Below are positions 53,059 through 61,247 of a stretch of DNA of 64,000 nucleotides, one piece after another. The stretch covers positions 62,001-126,000 of the forward strand of contig JAFLSD010000007.1 of the NCBI GenBank assembly GCA_022511125.1, given 5' to 3'. Origin of the DNA: Paramuribaculum sp. (lineage in GTDB: Bacteria; Bacteroidota; Bacteroidia; Bacteroidales; Muribaculaceae). Within the stretch, counting starts at the first letter, position 1. Each line of letters begins with the position of its first letter. Below the pieces are notes generated by a model, which searched no databases, was not told where the DNA came from, and saw only the letters and a program-made list of their open reading frames with translations. A program made the position numbers and the translations under genes.

Positions 53059-53949
53059 TTACAGGAAAAACATTATGCCGAAAGTCAGAGGGGTAAAATT
53101 AACAGGCGACACGGACTTGAGCGCTTTTTGGGTCGAATACCTCACATAAAGCCCGAAATCACTATAAGTTAACGCGCCGAAAAGATCTAACGTCACAGCT
53201 CTTTGTCCTACATGATCCGTATATTCCATAGTCTCATTTCCGAAACTATTTATATAATTGGTTTTTAATGAGCTGTGAGTATTGATGTTTAATATCGGAC
53301 CTAACGCCAACGACGTGCCGATATAGGGTATTTTAATCTGATAGAGCAAAGGGAAACTTATGCTGAATATTTTTAGAGTGGAATTTTTAGGTGTCACTTC
53401 TTCCGGATAGGACTCAAGCCCTATGCCACCAGCCGCCGATTTAACCATTCGGAGGTTCTGACCCGTCATTTTGAAGTTCTTCCAGTCGAACCCTATACCG
53501 AAAGTCACGTTTGAAGCACCGTGCTTGTATTGCACTCCTAATGCGTAAAGCCAACTAATGTCGAATGATTTGGACCACTCCAGACCGGTACCTGCAGGTT
53601 GACCGGTTGCGCTGTTAAGGCCAAATCCCAGTCCCTCAATTACTATCGACCATTTTTTAGCTTTATCAGGTAGATTGAACATGATGCCACCATGATCTAT
53701 CGAAATATCGCCATTGTCAAATATCTCCTTTTTCTTTTCCACTTTCTTTCCCTGAAGATATTCTCTAAAGATTGTCTCTCCCTGACCGTTTATCACGCTC
53801 ATGCCTTCAGAATTTTCTATAATAGTTATTTTCCCGGGATTTTCATATTGTATAAGGTTGTCGGGATTCTGGTTGTTCTGAGCTGCTGAAAGAAACGTCG
53901 TAGATGAGACTAACGCTAACGGTAATATATATTTTGTCAACCCTTTCAT
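53059..53949 (-). CDS. Predicted outer-membrane beta-barrel protein, paralogue 1
   Basis: 296 aa. Signal peptide 1-22 (SAA-Q). A short N-terminal region (about 35-90) has ITIIENSEGMSVINGQGETIF; the rest (about 100-296) alternates as beta strands: WSIVIEGLGFGLN, ALGVQYKHGASNVTFGIGFDW, YIGTSLALGPILNINTHSS, AVTLDLFGALTYSDFGLYVRYS, ending in aromatic FGIMFFL. The plan matches the neighbour at 53984-54838, so a tandem duplication is likely. Porin-like or PorT-like proteins end this way. No family name is certain. Confidence 0.75.
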   Translation of the reverse strand: MKGLTKYILPLALVSSTTFLSAAQNNQNPDNLIQYENPGKITIIENSEGMSVINGQGETIFREYLQGKKVEKKKEIFDNGDISIDHGGIMFNLPDKAKKWSIVIEGLGFGLNSATGQPAGTGLEWSKSFDISWLYALGVQYKHGASNVTFGIGFDWKNFKMTGQNLRMVKSAAGGIGLESYPEEVTPKNSTLKIFSISFPLLYQIKIPYIGTSLALGPILNINTHSSLKTNYINSFGNETMEYTDHVGQRAVTLDLFGALTYSDFGLYVRYSTQKALKSVSPVNFTPLTFGIMFFL

Positions 53950-53983
53950 TTCAGTAATATTTTTTTGTTGATGAAGTATTTAC

Positions 53984-54838
53984 TTAGTAATTTAAGGTGA
54001 AACCTATTGAAACCGTACGGAAATGAGGTCCGTTATTATCATTGAAAAGTGACATGGGACTCCAGCGGCAATAAAACGACAGTCCCTCTTTGAAGCCTAT
54101 CTGGCCTAAAAGATCAACAGTAAGAAATTGCTGGTGAAGACCCTTATATTTCTCCTTATACTTAATCTCATTATAATAATATTCGCTTGTAGCAGTAGTG
54201 TAAGTGTTGAAATTAAATATTGGCCCCGCACTGAAAGTGAGAAGCTTATATAACTTTTGGCTTAAAATCACCGGAACATGGAATGTCCACGACGACATAT
54301 CGCTTTTCTTAACCGTCACATCCGTTGCGGGAATCACGAGAAGTTTACCGTCAGCTTGCGCGAAACGCCATCCTTCCTTCGTGCTATAGTTTCTTTTTCC
54401 GAAGCCAATTCCGAAATCTATCTGTGGGCCGCTTTTGAAAGGTTTGAGATTAATACCCATCACCTCCAATACACCCCATTCAGATACATTTTTGATCGCA
54501 CCTTTCCCGTCGTAATTGAATATCCATCCGGCATAAATGTTTTTCATTGCGGTAACGCTTCTCACCGCATTGTTCTTCTGATTCTTTTTGACAAATGGTA
54601 GTGACATCAACCACTTGTCGTTTTCTATCTTACCGGTATCTGTAGCCTCAATCTCATAGATAAAACCTTCGGTATTGTTATCTGTGGTGGCGATAATCGT
54701 AGTTTTCACTTTGGATTTTTGGCTTATTATCAGATTGTTTACGTTTTCGATTATCTTCACTGTATCGTTCTGCTCGGCGTGAATACAGACCGCCCCCGAT
54801 ATAATTAATAGCAGCGACAAAGTTAGTTTTGTTTTCAT
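53984..54838 (-). CDS. Predicted outer-membrane beta-barrel protein, paralogue 2
   Basis: 284 aa from MKTKLTLSLLLIISG (54838). The open frame runs upstream across both tRNA-Val genes; that part is not coding. Signal peptide 1-21 (IHA-E). KIIENVNNLII recalls ITIIENSEGM of the neighbour, and LLTFSAGPIFNFNTYTTAT, LTVDLLGQIGFKEGLSFYCRWS and FRTVSIGFTLNY line up with its C-terminal half. It lies 34 bp upstream of paralogue 1 on the same strand, so they are probably co-transcribed. The function is unknown. Confidence 0.75.
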   Translation of the reverse strand: MKTKLTLSLLLIISGAVCIHAEQNDTVKIIENVNNLIISQKSKVKTTIIATTDNNTEGFIYEIEATDTGKIENDKWLMSLPFVKKNQKNNAVRSVTAMKNIYAGWIFNYDGKGAIKNVSEWGVLEVMGINLKPFKSGPQIDFGIGFGKRNYSTKEGWRFAQADGKLLVIPATDVTVKKSDMSSWTFHVPVILSQKLYKLLTFSAGPIFNFNTYTTATSEYYYNEIKYKEKYKGLHQQFLTVDLLGQIGFKEGLSFYCRWSPMSLFNDNNGPHFRTVSIGFTLNY

Positions 54839-54883
54839 AGATCTTTGTAACGTATGGATTGTGATTGATTTACCTTCAGAAAC

Positions 54884-54917
54884 AAAAAAAGCATCTACCG
54901 GAGAAGTAGGTGCTTTT
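54884..54917 (-). terminator. Terminator of the tRNA-Val pair
   Basis: AAAGCATCTAC pairs with GTAGGTGCTTT (11-nt arms, one G-T pair) around CGGAGAA; on the minus strand TTTTTTTG follows. It ends 45 bp before the paralogue 2 start codon. Confidence 0.85.
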
Positions 54918-54918
54918 G

Positions 54919-54993
54919 TGGGCGTTGACGGATTCGAACCGCCGACCCTCTGCTTGTAAGGCAGATGCTCTGAACCAGCTGAGCTAAACGCCC
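54919..54993 (-). tRNA. tRNA-Val (anticodon TAC), copy 1
   Basis: Acceptor GGGCGTT/AACGCCC, D arm GCTC-AGCTGGTTCA-GAGC, anticodon stem TCTGC/GCAGA around CTTACAA (TAC), T arm GGCGG-TTCGAAT-CCGTC. CCA is not encoded. Confidence 0.94.
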
Positions 54994-55033
54994 GGGTGTT
55001 GTCTCGCAACTTGTTAAGTGTCTCACTATTGAG

Positions 55034-55108
55034 TGGGTGCTGAGGGATTCGAACCCCCGACCCTCTGCTTGTAAGGCAGATGCTCTGAACCAGCTGAGCT
55101 AAGCACCC
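55034..55108 (-). tRNA. tRNA-Val (anticodon TAC), copy 2
   Basis: The same D and anticodon arms as copy 1, but a different acceptor (GGGTGCT/AGCACCC) and T arm (GGGGG-TTCGAAT-CCCTC). All stems pair. The two copies share the body but differ in paired bases, showing compensatory change. Confidence 0.94.
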
Positions 55109-55210
55109 TGCTTTGATAAAGCTCTGCAAAGGTACTACCTTTTTTTGAACTGACAAACAAATATCATAAAAAAACCGTTTTTTTTAGTTTTTTTCTCCCC
55201 GTTGTCTTTT

Positions 55211-55244
55211 TTTGCTGCAGATTGTTTTTTAATTCGTATTTTTG
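55211..55244 (+). promoter_or_regulatory. Promoter of mltG
   Basis: TTTG (55211-55214), 22 nt, TATTTTTG (55237-55244). The ATG at 55254 is 9 nt past the -7 box, so the leader would be only a few nt. The TTG at 55242 lies inside the box and is not the start codon. Confidence 0.68.
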
Positions 55245-55253
55245 TCAGCACCT

Positions 55254-56339
55254 ATGGAACAGAAAGAAAAAAACGCTAAGTCCGGCAAAAAAAAGACAAG
55301 TCGAAAATCCGGTCGTAAAAAAGATAATTTCGTCACACGCCACTCACTTGCATTGCTTATTGCAGCTATTGCTGTTGTTATACTGATTGGCGCGGCGGCT
55401 ATTTTTTGTACCGGCAACTATCGTGGAGAAGATAAATGGGTCTACATTCCACGAGGCTCTGACTCCAAGGATATCAAAGACTCATTGCAGTCAGCCTTGG
55501 GACTTTCCGATGGGAAACGGGTATATTTCCTTTGGAATCTAATGGGTGGGAGAAGTGAGACCGCTTGTGGAGCTTATCTGATTCCCAAAGGTACAAAGTC
55601 ACTGTCCGCGGCGAGGAGATTAAAACGGGGCACTCAGACTCCTGTCAAAATCCGGTTTAACAATGCAGTGAGTTTCGGAGATATAGCTAAGAAAATCACC
55701 ACGAAGACAGAATGCGATTCGGCATCATTTATTCATGCGGCGCAGAAAATACTTACCGATTCGGGATACGCTCCTCAGGAGTTCACCGCGGCCTTTCTGC
55801 CAGACACTTATGAAACATATTGGAATGATTCTCCCGAAAAGATTGTTGATAGGCTTTTGAAAGCTAACCGTCGGTTCTGGGACGAAAATAGAAAGAAAAA
55901 GGCTGCAGAATTAGGTTTGACTCCGGTTCAAGTCTCAACGTTGGCGGCTATCGTCGAAGAAGAAACGGCTAAGGCAGACGAGAGGCCTATAGTGGCGCGG
56001 CTTTACCTTAACAGATTGAAGAGTGGAATGAAGTTGCAGGCAGATCCTACGGTAAAATTCGCAGTGGGCGACAGATCACTCCGCAGGATCACTGGCTCTC
56101 ACCTAAAAATAGAATCACCGTATAATACTTATCTGCATGCCGGACTACCTCCAGGACCGATACGCGTTCCCGAGGCTACGACATTGGATGCCGTGCTCGA
56201 TGCCCCTCCTCACAACTACCTCTATATGTGTGCTAAAGAAGACTTTTCGGGATATCATAATTTCGCCGTCGATTATGCCACTCACATGAACAACGCTCGG
56301 AGATACCAGGCGGAATTAAACAAGAGAGGAATACATTGA
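55254..56339 (+). CDS. mltG: Endolytic murein transglycosylase MltG
   Basis: Cuts nascent glycan strands in the periplasm. 361 aa. A lysine-rich cytoplasmic tail (1-32) is followed by one membrane segment (about 36-58). The YceG domain (about 140-355) has FLPDTYETYW, STLAAIVEEETAKADERPIVARLYLNRLKSGMKLQADPTVKFA (catalytic Glu in VEEET), SPYNTYLHAGLPPGPI and the final HNFAVDYATHMNNARRY. The DUF2007 gene follows after 1 bp. Confidence 0.93.
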   Translation: MEQKEKNAKSGKKKTSRKSGRKKDNFVTRHSLALLIAAIAVVILIGAAAIFCTGNYRGEDKWVYIPRGSDSKDIKDSLQSALGLSDGKRVYFLWNLMGGRSETACGAYLIPKGTKSLSAARRLKRGTQTPVKIRFNNAVSFGDIAKKITTKTECDSASFIHAAQKILTDSGYAPQEFTAAFLPDTYETYWNDSPEKIVDRLLKANRRFWDENRKKKAAELGLTPVQVSTLAAIVEEETAKADERPIVARLYLNRLKSGMKLQADPTVKFAVGDRSLRRITGSHLKIESPYNTYLHAGLPPGPIRVPEATTLDAVLDAPPHNYLYMCAKEDFSGYHNFAVDYATHMNNARRYQAELNKRGIH

Positions 56340-56340
56340 T

Positions 56341-56580
56341 ATGAACAAACAACGCGAATCACCTGACGAGCTGGTACTCTTACGTACGTTTTCTACAGAT
56401 TGGGAAGCCTATATTGCAAAAGGTGTTCTGGAAAACGAAGGCATCCCTTCCATAGTCAATAACGAAATAATGTCAGGCATCTATCCGATAGGATTCAATA
56501 AACTCGGAGGAGTAAGATTGCTCGTTTTTCGACGCGATCTTGAGAAAGCGGCAGAAGCCATAAAAAATTGTGAGGCTTAA
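56341..56580 (+). CDS. DUF2007 family small protein
   Basis: 79 aa, cytoplasmic. VLLRTFSTDWEAYIAKGVLENEGIPSIVNNEIM and LGGVRLLVFRRDLEKAAEAIK are the DUF2007 pattern (a ferredoxin-like alpha/beta fold often labelled putative signal-transducing protein). The function is unknown. It follows mltG by 1 bp and its TAA overlaps the stop of the convergent AI-2E-family gene. Confidence 0.85.
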   Translation: MNKQRESPDELVLLRTFSTDWEAYIAKGVLENEGIPSIVNNEIMSGIYPIGFNKLGGVRLLVFRRDLEKAAEAIKNCEA

Positions 56581-57722
56581 TCTGGTGCTTCGATTATCTT
56601 TTCCAGATCTTTACGATCGTTGTCACGCTCTCGTGGCGGCTCGCCGCGTCCGATCACGTAATGATCGTAATACGATAGCAGGAGAGTGGTCAGAGGCAAT
56701 GCGATGATAAGACCTATCAGACCCATCAGCGAACCCCATATCGACAATGACAGAAGGATGATAGCCGGATTGAGTCCCATCGCCTTTCCCATTATTTTGG
56801 GTGTCAGGAAAAGATCCTGTATCACTTGCACTACGCAATAAACCACCATGCACTCCCAGAAGATGGCCCAGAAGTCGCCGCCTCCACCAACGGAATAGAT
56901 AATGCACAGTATTGCCGTAGGGATGATCGATATCAACTGAAGATACGGCACCATGTTGAGCAGTCCTATAAACAAACCTAAAATAATGGCCATCGGAAGC
57001 CCCACTATAGAAAAACCTATGCAGAACAGGATACCTACTATAAATGCTACTAAAGCCTGACCGCGGAAATAATGGTTCATGCTCTCCTTTATGTCATCGC
57101 CTATCTTGAATACTAAAGGACGGTATTTAGGAGGAACAAGATGGCGGAATCCCTTCGCAAGCCTCTCATAGTCGATCATAATGAACACCACATAAAGAAT
57201 GACTATAAACCAGCTGAAGACACCCATCAGAACCGAAATGCTCCCCGTTATAATGCTCCATGACGCCGAAAGGGCATTTTCGATAAGTTCCATCCATTCT
57301 TGTTTCGTCAATATGTCCGAAAGTTCCGTAAAGTCCACCTGTCTGCGGAGAAAATCGTGGATATATCCCGGAAGGAACTGAATGTTGATTTCTTCCGTCG
57401 CATATTTCTTCAGGATCACCGCGAATTTATGGATTTCGTCCATGAGGAGAGGCACAGTGAAATATAAGATAAGGCTGATGAAGAATATAGCCTCGAACAA
57501 TGTTACGAAAATTGCCGCTATTCGACCCTTAAGTTTCAGAAGCTTACGGTTGAATTGAACGAAAGGCTCGAAAATATATGCTATCAGACACGCTACGCAG
57601 AAGGGCAGAAGAACGCCTTTGAGTATATTAATCAGCCAGATGATACCACATACTATCAAGGCTCCGATTATCAAGCGGACTACACGGTCAAATGTATATG
57701 GCTGGTTTTTGTATAGTTGCAT
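56577..57722 (-). CDS. AI-2E family transporter (PerM-like permease)
   Basis: 381 aa with about 7-8 membrane segments. Early hydrophobic hairpin (LIIGALIVCGIIWLINILKGVLLPFCVACLIAYIF), central soluble part (about 95-140), then AFIVGILFCIGFSIVGLPMAIILGLFIGLLNMVPYL and MGLNPAIILLSLSIWGSLMGLIGLIIALPLTTL, as in the family. Despite the name most members are not proven AI-2 exporters; some are ion antiporters. Last gene of the serA operon (16 bp after the phosphorylase gene). Confidence 0.88.
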   Translation of the reverse strand: MQLYKNQPYTFDRVVRLIIGALIVCGIIWLINILKGVLLPFCVACLIAYIFEPFVQFNRKLLKLKGRIAAIFVTLFEAIFFISLILYFTVPLLMDEIHKFAVILKKYATEEINIQFLPGYIHDFLRRQVDFTELSDILTKQEWMELIENALSASWSIITGSISVLMGVFSWFIVILYVVFIMIDYERLAKGFRHLVPPKYRPLVFKIGDDIKESMNHYFRGQALVAFIVGILFCIGFSIVGLPMAIILGLFIGLLNMVPYLQLISIIPTAILCIIYSVGGGGDFWAIFWECMVVYCVVQVIQDLFLTPKIMGKAMGLNPAIILLSLSIWGSLMGLIGLIIALPLTTLLLSYYDHYVIGRGEPPRERDNDRKDLEKIIEAPD

Positions 57723-57737
57723 TGCTCATTTGGATTG

Positions 57738-58616
57738 TTAAAACATTCGCTCTATCACAGTAGCTATTAAATCTGTCATAGCTGTTTTATAATTGGGAGT
57801 GGCGTTATGATTGAAGCGGTTCGCAATTATCGAACATACAGTCATAGCCTTGTGACCTAAAAGGAGCGACAGGCCTTGAAGAGGGGCACTCTCCATTTCG
57901 TAGTTGGTTATCCTACGACCTTTAAACTCAAAGCGTTCGATACTTTCATTCAGTCCTCTCCTTGCTAACGGTAGGCGCAATTCGCGTCCTTGTGGGCCGT
58001 AAAATCCTACTGCCGAGATAGTAATGCCTTTCACCATATCCTCGCCACCTATTTTTTTTACTAATTCACCATCAGAGGCTACGATATAAGGACGAGCCCA
58101 ACGATCGTCCCAATCAGTGTCTTTCCGGAACGCATCTTCGAACTCTGCGTCATTCACATCTTTACACCCGGCATAATAGTTCAACACTCCGTCAAAACCA
58201 ATCGATTTCTCAGCTATGACTGCTGTCCCTACAGGTATATCCGGCTGTAAAGATCCCGATGTGCCGATTCTAACCATCGTTAGAGTACGGTGATTCTCCT
58301 TCACCGTGCGCGTTTGAAGGTCTATGTTCGCCAACGCATCGAGTTCGTTCACTACGATATCCATGTTGTCCGGTCCTATTCCATGCGATATGCACATAAC
58401 TCGCTTTCCCCTCACGGTGCCTCCTATCGTGCGGAACTCACGGCTCTGTACATCGAAATCTTTTGTGTCGAAAAATTCAGCTACAGTGGGAACTCTTCCC
58501 GGATCGCCCACCATTATTATTTTGTCGGCAAGTTGTTCGGGATGAAGATGAAGATGGAAAATGCTTCCGTCGGGATTTATCAGCAGTTCGCTTGACTCGA
58601 TTACTTTTCTTTCCAT
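57738..58616 (-). CDS. Nucleoside phosphorylase (uridine phosphorylase type)
   Basis: Phosphorolysis of a nucleoside to base and ribose 1-phosphate. 292 aa. IIMVGDPGRVPTVAEFF (phosphate-binding Arg region), CISHGIGPDNMDIVVNEL, LTMVRIGTSGSLQPDIPVGT and ITNYEMESAPLQGLS (ribose Met-Glu-Ser). Resembles uridine phosphorylase more than the purine enzymes, though the base specificity residues were not resolved. A plausible partner of the extracytoplasmic nucleotidase for salvage. 19 bp after dprA. Confidence 0.9.
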   Translation of the reverse strand: MERKVIESSELLINPDGSIFHLHLHPEQLADKIIMVGDPGRVPTVAEFFDTKDFDVQSREFRTIGGTVRGKRVMCISHGIGPDNMDIVVNELDALANIDLQTRTVKENHRTLTMVRIGTSGSLQPDIPVGTAVIAEKSIGFDGVLNYYAGCKDVNDAEFEDAFRKDTDWDDRWARPYIVASDGELVKKIGGEDMVKGITISAVGFYGPQGRELRLPLARRGLNESIERFEFKGRRITNYEMESAPLQGLSLLLGHKAMTVCSIIANRFNHNATPNYKTAMTDLIATVIERMF

Positions 58617-58635
58617 GATTATGTTGTCTGTTAAA

Positions 58636-59751
58636 TTAAGCGGGACGGTATTTCGCTCCGGGATAAGAACTTATCAATCCTTTGAATTCTAATTCGATTA
58701 ATATGCCGGTAAGTTTGCCTATGTTGAGATTCAGATCTACTGTCATTCGGTTAATTTGCCCTTCGCCGTGATGCCTTATATAGGTCAGAACGTTTTCTTC
58801 CTCAGGGTTTAAAGTAGGGAATAGTTCTTGTTGGCTCGATTCTTCCTCGCGTTTCGTCCAGTTCATTTTGTCGATTAGGTCGTCTGCATCGTAGAGAAGA
58901 TGAGCCTGATGCTTGCTTATCAATTTGTTGCACCCGGCACTGTATTTGTCGGTTATTCGACCCGGGAGTGCCAGTACTTCGCGGTCATAATCTCCTGCTA
59001 AACGCGCGGTGACTAAAGCGCCTCCTTTTTCCGCTGATTCCACAACGACTATGCAATCGCATACTCCGGCTACTATTCTGTTTCGGGCAAGGAAATTTCC
59101 CTTATGTATCGATGCGGTACTACGGTAATCTGTCAAAAGCATTCCTCCTCCGCGTGCTATTTCTATTGCTGTTTTGCGATGCGATGACGGATAGATTGTA
59201 TTAAGTCCGTGGGCGAGTATTGCCACTGTCTTACAATCGCAACTCAAAGCCGCGCGGTGGGCGGTTATGTCTATGCCGTAGGCCAAACCGCTAACGATCA
59301 CAACCGGCACATCTGACTTCTTGTGTAAATCCTCTACCAACCTTTTTGTGAAGTCTATCCCGTAAGGAGTAGCATGTCGTGTGCCTACTATGCCCACAAT
59401 TCGGGCTTCGTTCATATCGCATTCCCCTATCCCATAAAGCATCAGAGGTGCGTCGGCGCATTCCTCTAAACGACAAGGATAATCATCGTCGGTGAAATAA
59501 AACGGCCTTATATTGTTCGACTCGATGAAACCGCTCTCCTTTTCTGCATCTTCAATAAGCTTTGCGCGATAATCGCTTGCAAAGATCTTATTGTTGAAAC
59601 CCATCACCGTCGATAGCTGACGTTCAGTAAGTTTGAAAAATTCTTCTTCAGAATCTATCCGCGATAAAATTTCTAATGCCAAAGCTCGGTTGATTCCCTT
59701 GACTGAAGAGAAAGCGATACGATAAGTTAGAACGGATTTTGCGGAATTCAT
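58636..59751 (-). CDS. dprA: DNA processing protein DprA/Smf
   Basis: Single-strand DNA and RecA-loading protein of 371 aa. Residues about 75-290 form the Rossmann core: VGTRHATPYGIDFTKRLV, VVIVSGLAYGIDITAHRAAL, VAILAHGLNTIYPSSHR, LTDYRSTASIHKGNFLARNRIVAGV and VESAEKGGALVTARLA. A winged-helix tail (from about 310) ends it. The gene is widespread even in bacteria not known to be competent. It overlaps the thioesterase gene by one base (ATGA-type coupling). Confidence 0.92.
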   Translation of the reverse strand: MNSAKSVLTYRIAFSSVKGINRALALEILSRIDSEEEFFKLTERQLSTVMGFNNKIFASDYRAKLIEDAEKESGFIESNNIRPFYFTDDDYPCRLEECADAPLMLYGIGECDMNEARIVGIVGTRHATPYGIDFTKRLVEDLHKKSDVPVVIVSGLAYGIDITAHRAALSCDCKTVAILAHGLNTIYPSSHRKTAIEIARGGGMLLTDYRSTASIHKGNFLARNRIVAGVCDCIVVVESAEKGGALVTARLAGDYDREVLALPGRITDKYSAGCNKLISKHQAHLLYDADDLIDKMNWTKREEESSQQELFPTLNPEEENVLTYIRHHGEGQINRMTVDLNLNIGKLTGILIELEFKGLISSYPGAKYRPA

Positions 59752-60158
59752 CAGTTCAGATATTTGGCAAAAGCAGCGGCTAATACATCACCCTTAGTTA
59801 ATTTCCCGTTTTCTAAACAGACAACGGTTGCTTTTCCTCTTATCACCGGTTCCTCCCCGGGAAATTTGAAAATATCCTGGTAGAACTCAAATCTCGCTCC
59901 TTCGCGCCGTAACTTGAGTTTGCTCACCATTTCCTCGCCCAGACCTAAAGGATGGATATATTCCACTTCCACTTTTCGCAGAACAGGGTCTATACCTCTT
60001 TTATGCATTTCCGCGAAACTGAAGCCGGCCGTTCGACAAAATTCATGGCGGGTATGCTCCATATAGTGGAGATAGTTTGCGTTGTTCACAATACCCTGAA
60101 CATCTACTTCATAGTCCCTCACCCGCATCACGAGTTCAAAGTCGTAAGGCTCTGTCAT
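59751..60158 (-). CDS. Acyl-CoA thioesterase (YbgC / 4-hydroxybenzoyl-CoA type)
   Basis: 135 aa hotdog-fold enzyme. The active-site region is MRVRDYEVDVQGIVNNANYLHYMEHTRHEF with the aspartate of the YbgC group at about residue 16-17, and VEYIHPLGLGEEMV follows. It hydrolyses acyl-CoA; the natural acyl chain is unknown. It overlaps serA by 4 nt. Confidence 0.9.
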   Translation of the reverse strand: MTEPYDFELVMRVRDYEVDVQGIVNNANYLHYMEHTRHEFCRTAGFSFAEMHKRGIDPVLRKVEVEYIHPLGLGEEMVSKLKLRREGARFEFYQDIFKFPGEEPVIRGKATVVCLENGKLTKGDVLAAAFAKYLN

Positions 60159-61075
60159 TTATTCACTCTAAACTTGTCAGTTCCGTTCAGCAGAAAATCT
60201 ACGCATTGACACGCCGCTGCGATTCCGGCGTTTATATTGGCCTCCGCTGTCTGGGCTCCCGTTTTCTTCGGAGTGAAGAATACGCGCCCACTGAATTTCT
60301 CTTCTAATAAACCCGCGTTGTCAGGCTTCACATCGGCCACATATTTCAGATCAGGTCTTTCCTCAAGGGCTTTCAGCAGACCATCTTCATCGATTACTTC
60401 CTTTCGGGCTGTATTTATTAGCAGACCTCCTTTCGGCATCTTTGTCAGTAGCTCATATCCTACCGAACCTTTTGTCTCTGAAGTTGCCGGGATATGGAGT
60501 GACACCACCTCGTTTTCAGAATATAGTTTGTCTAACGAATGAATAGGAGTGACTCCCGCTTCCTCCATTACGCTATCCGGACAATAAGGGTCAAGTGCTG
60601 ACACATCCATTCCGAAACCTTTTGCTATGCGAGCCACATTCCTACCCACCTGACCGAAAGCATGGATTCCTAAACGCTTTGATTTCAGCTCTGTCCCCGA
60701 AGTGCCGGAATACATATTGCGGACTGCCATAATGGCCATACCGAACACGAGTTCAGCCACGGCATTGGAATTCTGCCCCGGAGTGTTCTGCACCGACACG
60801 CCGTGCTCTGTAGCACTGACAAGATCGATATTATCATAGCCTGCACCGGCGCGTACCACGATTTTGAGATTTTTTGCTGCATTAAACACTTCGCCGTCTA
60901 CCTTATCGCTCCTCACTATCAATGCGTCTGCATCAGCAACGGCGCGGAGCAAATCAGCTTTTTCTTGATATTTCTCAAGCAGTTCGAATTCGAAACCTAC
61001 GTTTTCTATTTCTTTGCGTATCCCTTCTACGGCAATACTCGCAAAAGGCTTCTCTGTGGCTACAAGAACTTTCAT
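60155..61075 (-). CDS. serA: D-3-phosphoglycerate dehydrogenase
   Basis: First step of serine synthesis. 306 aa short form without an ACT domain, so no serine feedback site is visible. NAD-binding LGIHAFGQVGRNVARIAKGFG near 140; catalytic Arg in VRAGAGYDNIDL and AAKNLKIVVR, Glu in the domain after VVSLHIPATSE, and the expected catalytic histidine position in the C-terminal part is not clearly a His (FFTPKKTGAQTAEANINAG), so related 2-hydroxyacid dehydrogenase activity cannot be excluded. First gene of the five-gene minus operon. Confidence 0.88.
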   Translation of the reverse strand: MKVLVATEKPFASIAVEGIRKEIENVGFEFELLEKYQEKADLLRAVADADALIVRSDKVDGEVFNAAKNLKIVVRAGAGYDNIDLVSATEHGVSVQNTPGQNSNAVAELVFGMAIMAVRNMYSGTSGTELKSKRLGIHAFGQVGRNVARIAKGFGMDVSALDPYCPDSVMEEAGVTPIHSLDKLYSENEVVSLHIPATSETKGSVGYELLTKMPKGGLLINTARKEVIDEDGLLKALEERPDLKYVADVKPDNAGLLEEKFSGRVFFTPKKTGAQTAEANINAGIAAACQCVDFLLNGTDKFRVNK

Positions 61076-61123
61076 CTTTTGTTATGGTTTATGAAGCAAT
61101 TAAATTTACTTGTTTGTATAACG

Positions 61124-61153
61124 CAAAGATAGCTTTTTTTACCATTATGTCAA
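61124..61153 (-). promoter_or_regulatory. Promoter of the serA operon
   Basis: Minus-strand TTG (61151-61153), 19 nt, TATCTTTG (61124-61131), 48 bp before the serA start. Confidence 0.7.
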
Positions 61154-61247
61154 TATTCTAAGTCAAAAAACTATCCGCTACTATTCGGTGTGGTCCCATT
61201 TCCCTAACGCCATTCCATTCTTTAGTCTCATAGGTCTCAAGACATAC

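Noticed and set aside
54839-55156. N-terminal extension of the outer-membrane paralogue 2 frame
   Set aside because: It translates the two tRNA-Val genes; the signal peptide begins at 54838.
56577-57722. AI-2E permease and LuxS as a linked quorum-sensing system
   Set aside because: They are 7 kb apart in different operons, and most AI-2E family members are not AI-2 exporters. LuxS is sufficiently explained by the methyl cycle with MtnN.
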